From NCBI GenBank assembly GCA_032719365.1, contig CM064865.1, positions 35,142,065-35,206,064 on the forward strand: a DNA stretch of 64,000 bases. The letters run 5' to 3'. The stretch's first letter is position 1. Each line of letters begins with the position of its first letter. Below are positions 57,723 to 64,000 of this stretch, piece by piece. The stretch is from Prinsepia uniflora. Its lineage: Eukaryota; Streptophyta; Magnoliopsida; Rosales; Rosaceae. The notes beneath the pieces are model-generated. The model made no database searches and was not told the origin of the DNA. It saw only the letters and a program-made list of their open reading frames with translations. Made by a program: the position numbers and the translations under genes.

Positions 57723-58239
57723 ATATATGATATGTGATATGTGGTGTGCACAGGTGTGCATAGGATTTGAGCAGTGGCTCGTGTATTTGGTTTCAGTCTG
57801 GTTATGGTTTTGGGTTGAGTCCCTTATTGGTTTTCTTATGGATTTGGGCAGTGGCCCGTATGGTCGATTTCATGGTGGTCCTTTCGACCTTGGTTATTTC
57901 TGATTTGGGCTTAGTTCCCACATGTGGTCCATTTGGTTAAATGGCTTTCGAATGCATGCATGCTTTTTAGTGAAGGGTATAAAGGTCTTATTAAAATGGT
58001 TTACGAAACTTATTACTTTTTGTCCACTCACAGTCTTTCTGTTTTTAATACCCTTCAGGTTGACAGCGGATGTGGACCGTAGCAGAGATCGAGATATCAC
58101 ATACCTCCTCCGGATCCTTGCGTACTCTGATAGCCCGGGAGGGCAAAGGTCGGAAATATCCCTTGTCTGACACTTTGTGTCAGACGAGAGCAGGGTCATC
58201 CCGCGTTAATCCCGGGGGGGATTGGGATGGGTCCTGTCA
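55578..58239 (+). repeat. 3' LTR of element D
   Basis: 2662 bp. It matches the 5' LTR over most of its length with scattered substitutions. It differs mainly in the repeat zone 57190-57400, where CGGTGCTTATACGGTGCTTA-type repeats replace most 50-bp units, and in (TA)n length (57687-57720). The hairpin GTCTGACAC / GTGTCAGAC lies at 58164-58184. Confidence 0.92.
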
Positions 58240-58400
58240 GTGGAAGTCCAGCACTAGGCAAGATCTCTCCCATTCTGCATGAAGCACGAACTCTAGTTCG
58301 GATAACTTATCAACTGTAACCTTAGTAGGTCGAGTGTTCTCATCTTCACCAACTAATCTGATGCTACCAATCTTAGGATTGTAGAAACTAGCTTTGGTTA

Positions 58401-61400
58401 TTATTGGGTTGGCCACAAATGGCTTTGCATTTGCCTTGGTAATTTCCCAAGACCCCCATTTCGGGTGGTGTCATCGGGGCTCCATATGACGATTTGTTGG
58501 TGTAGAGTAGATGGGACGCATATGCTCTTGTGAATCCAATCTCTCCCTAGTAAAATGTTGTAGGCTGTGGTGCTGTCCACCACAAAGAATGCTAGCATTA
58601 ACTTCTTGGATCCTACTTCAATCTCCAAGGGTAAGAATCTGTGGGTATGGTTGACGGTCCCGCTAAAATTAGACATTATACTTGTGGTCAGAAAATAATC
58701 TTGTAGTGTTCTACTCAATTTTTCAACATTTTTATGGGTAAGACATTGATGGAAGCCCCTCCATCTATCATCATTTTGTCGATCGGGATACCTTCGTTGT
58801 GGGTTGTAATGAAGATAGGTCGCATATGGTCTATCATCTCCTTAGTCGAGACAACAAATAATGACCTTTCTTGACAAGGAATAGCCCTCAGGATGACTTC
58901 AAAATTTTTCTCCGCCGGGATCTAAATCGTCGTTCGTGAAGGTTCATTTTCAAAAACATCTCTGATCATTTAATTGACTTGCTGATTTGCTGCTGATAGA
59001 TGCTCCAGTAGGACTACCACTACACCAATGTTGATTTAAGGCTCTTGTTACTTATCGAACAAGGCAACTAATTCCATGACTCCCATCATGTTTTCTCTAA
59101 GTTCCTTTGTTGCTTCATTGGTCGTGACCTGACCATTACTTTGCTGGTTGTCATCCTCAGATTATTCTTCGGTCGGAACTTCAATATCTTCTGCTTCCTT
59201 GCTTTCCAAGTCTCCTTGGGTGAAGTTCCCAAGTACGAGTTTTGTTTCATAAGGAAATTCTAGAATAGAATTGGGATGTCCGTTCTCCTCTCGATCTTTC
59301 TCCTCCTCCATATCCATTCTAGGGGAATTGGTAAGCTTCCCTTTGGTAGCTTGAATGGTTGTTAGTTCTTCAGGAGGCCTTGGCCCCAAGCCCTGCTTGG
59401 TGCAAAAGTTTGCTCCGTACTGTCTTTGAATTCTCCTCTTGGTAGTTCTCCCCAATTCCTTGGTCGACCTTCCATTTTTTCCTGCCATATACCATTTTCC
59501 CTCCTAGATTGTGGCTTGGAACGGTTTGGCCATGCCAGTGTCCTTGTCGGGAGGAACTGATCATTTTGGTGATCTTTGTTGGTCGTGTTGCCCCCTAGTC
59601 TACTAACTAACCATTTGTTCTTGCCCTTCTCTACTGTTTCCCAACTTCCAAATTTTGGAGTTTGGTAGGACCTTGATATGGGGAACATGTGGACCATGTT
59701 TTCGCTCAGGTCCGTCCAAAAAAGTGTACTTTCGATCTTTCCCTTTGCATCCCGACTTCATCTTAATGCTTAGGGCTTAGGTTACCGGGATAAAATTTCT
59801 CGTGCGTTTAAAGCTGAATTTCTCTGGGCTCCTGCTGGAAACAGACGTTGGTTTGAAGTGATTTCCATATGGTTAGATCCTCTAGGCCCTTTCGGAGACC
59901 AGTGGAGATTGACAATACTGATTGACGGGGTTCAGAATGGGTCAATTTCCACCTCCATGGTGGCCTTAGGTATAGACGCCCATGCGATATGTGCTTGATT
60001 GATCAGCCTCTAGACCATATCCCTGAACTGAACACAGCTGGCGATGCCAAGGTGCAATGACACATGCCGTTTGCAGAATTACTTGCCCTTGAGGTCTTCC
60101 TGTTTGGGTAACTCCTGCTTGGGTTCTGGTTTGATTACCTTTGCCCTTACCAGCTCATCATAGATCTCTCCAACTTTGGTAAGGTCAAATGTGTACGAGC
60201 CAAACGCTATTGTTTTGTTTGTGAATAGGCTGCCGCTTGGCATGACTTCTTTTGCTTCCAAGCAAGCCTGGCTAGTGACTAGAGGGTCACAGATCCATTT
60301 CCTGGAGGCTAGATCTCTGATGTGGTTATCTCTAGTTCCTGTCGTTCCTCTGATGTTCTTGGTTCATCATGATGCTCCAGTTGGTGCACAGGGACCCTGT
60401 TCTTGTAAAACGGTGGAAATTTCGAATTGCCTCTACTGTTGTTCCTCTTTAAGTAGCCTTTTAAACTTAGTGGCTGATAATACTATCTCCTGGAGATCAG
60501 AAAAGGTAGTATTATCGAACATTTTTTCTGAAGGAAACTTTCAGTGCACGTTGTGCAACACCTACCATTTGGGAATTATTGGTAGGAACCATGCACCTCA
60601 TCTTCATCCTTTTGAACCTAGTGATAAAGTCCTTCGTTGTCTTATCTTTGCCTAGTCTGAGAGCTGTTAAGTCACTAATAGTAACTTCAGGCTCGATTAT
60701 GTAGAATTCCTCATGGAACTTGGTCTCCATTTGCCCCCAAGTGTGGATGGAAGCTTCTGGCAGCGAAGTGTACCAAGTGAAAGCATCCCCAGATAGGGAG
60801 ATATTGAAAAGCCATAACTTGAGGTAAGGATTGTCTTCAATAGCCACACAATGGGACGAGAACCTCCCAATGTGTTCTAAGGACGATGTGCAGCCATCTC
60901 CATTAAAGAGTGTGAATTCTAGTAGCTTGAAATTCATAGGGAGCGAGTTGTCCTGATCTATATAGGCCGGATAAGGCTTTCTATAAGTCGGGACGCTAAT
61001 TCTCCTAGGAGGTGTTGGTTGACCAGTTATCAAGCGCCTTAGCTTGTTCATATTGTTCGTAAGGTCCTGGTGCTCTGTAGCTCGGGATGGTCTTTTTTCA
61101 AGGAGAAACACGTCATTTGATCCTGGTGCGTTGGGGTCAAATCTTCTCCAGTTATTAAACACATTTATGTTCTTTCGTGGGAATGTGGCTGGTTCCATGT
61201 GTTGTTGATTTCTCCCCGACGATTAGGTGGCTGGTTCCTAGAAATCGAACCATTATAAAAGAACGGAAACCCCTGTTGAGTTCTACTTGACCTTGGGATC
61301 TCGATGCCTATTTTCTCTAGGAAGGTTGGGATCTCAAACAAAGGTTGGCAAACTGATGCTCCTGATTCTAACTAGCCCTTCCCTTTGTCAGGTCTCGGGA

Positions 61401-61595
61401 TCTCAAAGAGTGGTAGAACAATGGTGTTCCTTGAAGCCGTGTCACAACTAGAAAGCTCTTGAACTTGGAGATTTAAATCTTTGATTTGCGAACTGATAAG
61501 AGTAAGGATATCTTTGGAGAGCTGGGTAAGTTCCCCTTTATCGAATTTTTTGGCTAAGGACAAGTTTTTTTTGTCCCTTCAGGTCCAGGCTCCAT
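58401..61595 (-). pseudogene. Decayed gag and protease of a non-chromovirus Ty3/gypsy element
   Basis: On minus, a probable gag start is at 61595; a run of eight A residues (61565-61572) breaks the frame soon after. The best gag segment is 61198-60512, with FTLFNGDGCTSSLEHIGRF, LSGDAFTWYTSLP, IHTWGQMETKFHEEFY and the RFKRM region, the retrotransposon gag domain pattern. Remnants continue at 60261-60079 and 59697-59162. The aspartic protease follows: IDGGASINVLP (about 58785-58750), a stop, then YNILLGRDWIH and CVPSTLHQ (58650-58560). The CVPSTLHQ style is typical of Tat-type plant elements. Reverse transcriptase and integrase are absent: element D is inserted at 58240 and no pol motif is seen beyond it. 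Confidence 0.82.
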
Positions 61596-61735
61596 TTCAG
61601 TCTGTACGACCATTACTTCAGATACCATCACTTAAGGAGAATTCTTTAGAAACCTTCCTTTAGCGTCTTGGCGTCGCTGAGTAAACCTGTGTTTGGGCAT
61701 GCACTGAAAAGAGTCCCATTGGGCATGCCAGATTA

Positions 61736-62271
61736 TGTTCCTACTCGAAATCTTTTGCTCGTTTTAGGGGTCGAGACACCCCGAGGTAACCCTAGTTGGA
61801 CCTCCGCTCGAAACCCTTTTTCTACGGAGCACGGAGCAAGGGAAGTAGACCGTTCGCGTAATGTCTTTTGCTTCAATACGTATGGAGATGCTGGATGGGC
61901 TAAGCTTGACAAGCCTTAAGCCATGGTTGATCCCTAGATGGGCAGACTAGGAAGCAAGTGGGGATTTCAACTTAGGTGCAGGCTTGCCATTAGTAGAGAA
62001 ACTGCTACTGGACATTATAATTGGGTTCCGTTTTTTCCCCAACAACTTTCCTTCTAATCAATGCAATTGTGAGACGAGCGGACAAGAAATCCCCACGTTA
62101 TTCTTTTCTATGCCTTTTTCAAGGACTTCAAATATATTCTTTCCAGCGATGCCCAAATCATAAGTTATTTCGCCATGATATTCAAATCTGGCGATGTTAT
62201 TTCAACAGTTAAGTGGGAGATGGTCCCAGGTTCCCTCAAGTCAAGATCAAAGTATTCAGAGCAATGCACGT
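61736..62271 (-). repeat. Partial 5' LTR of the gag-protease element
   Basis: It ends (minus) GAGTAGGAACA directly upstream of a candidate PBS (TGGCATGCCCAATGGGA, 61730-61714) and the gag start. It is homologous to 47464-47987. It is cut at 62271 by a later LTR insertion, so the rest lies beyond the window or is lost. Confidence 0.7.
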
Positions 62272-64000
62272 TGTCAGGACCCGTCCCAAATATCACCTCG
62301 ATACTCGGGATGAACCCTGCTCCCGTCTGACAATCATACTTACAATACCAAAAGAAACGTAATACAACTATAAGCATAACCATCAGACGAAGGAGTAAAT
62401 ATATACAACAGTAAGTCAGAGCATAGTTCTACAAAATGGGCACCAAAAGTCCTACAAGTCTAAGTCCGCAACGGAAGAACGTCGGAAGCCCTATGCCTCG
62501 ATCTCTGCCTCAACGTTCACCCCGGCGCTATCACCACGACCTGGAGGGAAATTAAAACCAAAGGTGTGAGTGGACCAAAAAGAATAAAAGTTCTAAAACC
62601 GTTTACCAGCAATTCAACGTAAGGAAAAATAAAATCATTTGTTCCCTCCGGTTTAAAACCAGGCATGCCAATGGAGTAATAGAAAAATCATAGTATGAAA
62701 AACATCATAAGAAACAGAGACACTATAAATACCATAAGAAACAGATACACTATAAAACATCATAAGAAACCAGAGTATAACCCGATCAAACCTGCTGGAC
62801 CTATCCGAGTCTTTAAACTCAACCAGGCCTCACATATCAATCCGAGTCTTTAAACTCCCGAGTCTTTAAACTCAATAGGCCTATGGGGGTAATATCATAT
62901 TATCCGAGTCTTTAAACTCCCGAGTCTTTAAACTCAAACCGGGCCCGTCCCCCATCAATATCAATCCGGGTCTTTAAACCCATATCCAGATCCAGCAAAT
63001 CCAATCCATATCCAGTGTAAAACCAGTTCAAAATCCATTGCCAAATCCGAATTCGAAATCCCCGGTTCGAAGCCCTTCCGGCATTCAGAACCGACATTCC
63101 GAACCCAAATCCGGAAAATCCATTTCCACACTAAAAACCATAGGAAATCCCTAACCATGTTTCGTAACCCATTTACCATCATCAGAAAACATTTATAGGG
63201 TGAATTTCTCCTATATAGCATCAAAATCTGAAAACCGGCTTTTCTCGAAAAACGTGCAAAACCCCGAAAATATCTCGAAAAACGTGCAAACATCTCAATC
63301 ACGTATAACCATCATTTAAAACATAAAAACACACATAGAATCATAAAACAGTAATTAAAACAGTTGGCATGCTCGGAAATAAGAAAAAAGTCCACTCACA
63401 GTTTACGACACGTCACTCGCGCTCCGTGCGCTCCTCAACCGTCTCCGGTGTCTCCCGTCCTGTCAATAGATACCAAATAGGGTCACAATAACATCAAGGA
63501 TACCTTCCCTATTTTCCCCAATTTTTCGGGAATTTAATAATATTTTAATCATAAACCCTAAACCGTACGGATTCCCGAACCATTCCGTAACACCGTCCGA
63601 TTAACCCGAAAACTATACCATTGGACTCCTTAGGACATTTAGGACTAAACTCATGTTGGACGTTTAACCGGATTCCTTCCCACGCGCCCCCACGCGCCGC
63701 CCAAAGTGGCTGCGCGTGGCCTCACGCGCCTGCTACAGTCACCTTCAACCTCGAGTCACCCGGTTCAACACAGTTGAACCGGCGTGACCGGTTCTCCGCC
63801 GTTCACCCACCGTTCTTCTCCATTTCAATCCCACTAGCTTCGTCCAGTTCCCTGCAATCAAACCCAATCCTAAAATCCAGCAATCACGGCCTAGAACCCT
63901 TCGTCTTCAACCTCGAAAAAACTTGCCCGTGGCTCTGTTTTCCTTCCCGGCCGTCCACAGCTTCCCCCTTCACGGTGGTGATACCAGCACCACCCTAGGA
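62272..64000 (-). mobile_element. Reverse-oriented Tekay-type LTR, cut by window end
   Basis: On the minus strand this ends GGGACGGGTCCTGACA at 62272 and carries the GTCAGACGGGAGCAGG motif, the boundary pair GTGTGAGTGGACC (62565) and GTCCACTCACAG (63391), and a GAGTTTAAAGACTC / GGGTTTAAAGACCC array. It is closest to the solo LTR at 1358-4217 (both share CTGCGCGTG...CACGCGCCTGCTACAG). Whether it is solo or part of a full element cannot be seen. Confidence 0.88.
62805..62985 (-). repeat. GAGTTTAAAGACTC / GGGTTTAAAGACCC stem-unit array
   Basis: Six plus-strand copies of GAGTCTTTAAACTC or GGGTCTTTAAACCC at irregular spacing. It is at the same LTR position and has the same form as the array at 1950-2190. 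Confidence 0.8.

Larger units (their letters stand above)
49365..58239 (+). mobile_element. Element D: large coding-free LTR retrotransposon (LARD-like)
   Basis: 5' LTR 49365-52306, internal 52307-55577, 3' LTR 55578-58239; 8875 bp. The putative duplication is imperfect: atgga (49360-49364) against gtgga (58240-58244), four of five matching. The ends TGTAACGACCCGTCCCAAAT and GGTCCTGTCA are typical of this group. There is no gag or pol frame inside, but a PBS and polypurine tract are present. Internal blocks are shared with element C. Confidence 0.9.

Noticed and set aside
49360..58244. Perfect target duplication for element D
   Set aside because: Flanks read atgga and gtgga; reported only as imperfect, since the first base differs.
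60176..60655. 159-codon plus-strand open frame
   Set aside because: Opposite-strand shadow of the gag remnant, whose minus-strand reading has a recognisable domain.

Overview
This window is plant nuclear DNA, most likely from a eudicot. The evidence is a 14-exon ALDH22A1-type aldehyde dehydrogenase gene, a three-exon HOOKLESS1-like acetyltransferase gene, GT-AG introns, and dense nested LTR retrotransposons primed by initiator methionine tRNA. The species cannot be named from the sequence alone. There is no bacterial gene, CRISPR array, rRNA or convincing tRNA gene.

Layout. 1-8277: the 3' part of an old, stop-ridden Ty3/gypsy element of the Tekay/Del chromovirus type (element A). A reverse-oriented solo LTR (1358-4217, TSD agcat) is inserted in its RNase H region, and its own 3' LTR is 6103-8277. 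8278-8472 plus 18687-19865: an older minus-strand retroelement (gag start, PBS-like site, LTR), split by a young, apparently intact Tekay element B (8473-18686). B has 2801-bp LTRs, TSD ctctt, one gag-pol frame of 1481 codons, and LTRs that differ at only two positions I could find. 19866-25767: AT-rich DNA with a diverged ~340-bp tandem array and a broken LINE. 25768-28819: a solo LTR (TSD agttt). 29398-38406: element C (TSD ttact), with two LTRs and a 3.4-kb internal region without gag or pol. 39780-46822: the gene island, with ALDH22A1 on plus and the HLS1-like gene on minus, convergent and 478 bp apart. 47464-48736: a minus-strand LTR of a different Ty3 family. 49365-58239: element D, another coding-free element related to C. 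58240-62271: a decayed gag-protease region on minus with its LTR. 62272-64000: the start of another reverse-oriented Tekay-type LTR, cut by the window end.

The Tekay-type LTRs form one superfamily with shared modules. These are a U3 block that occurs once or twice, a dense ACGT-core (bZIP-type) array in A and B, paired GCGCGTG motifs, inverted GTGAGTGGAC/GTCCACTCAC boundaries around a length-variable cassette, arrays of short GGGCTTGAGGCCC-like stem units, and a GTCTGACAC hairpin near the 3' end. Elements C and D share LTR architecture and a conserved non-coding interior, which suggests a large non-autonomous family (LARD-like) that could be mobilised by an autonomous element such as B. The two host genes look intact and structurally normal. 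ALDH22A1 should be an ER/secretory-membrane-anchored dehydrogenase and the HLS1-like protein a GNAT-type regulator; nothing here shows that they act together.
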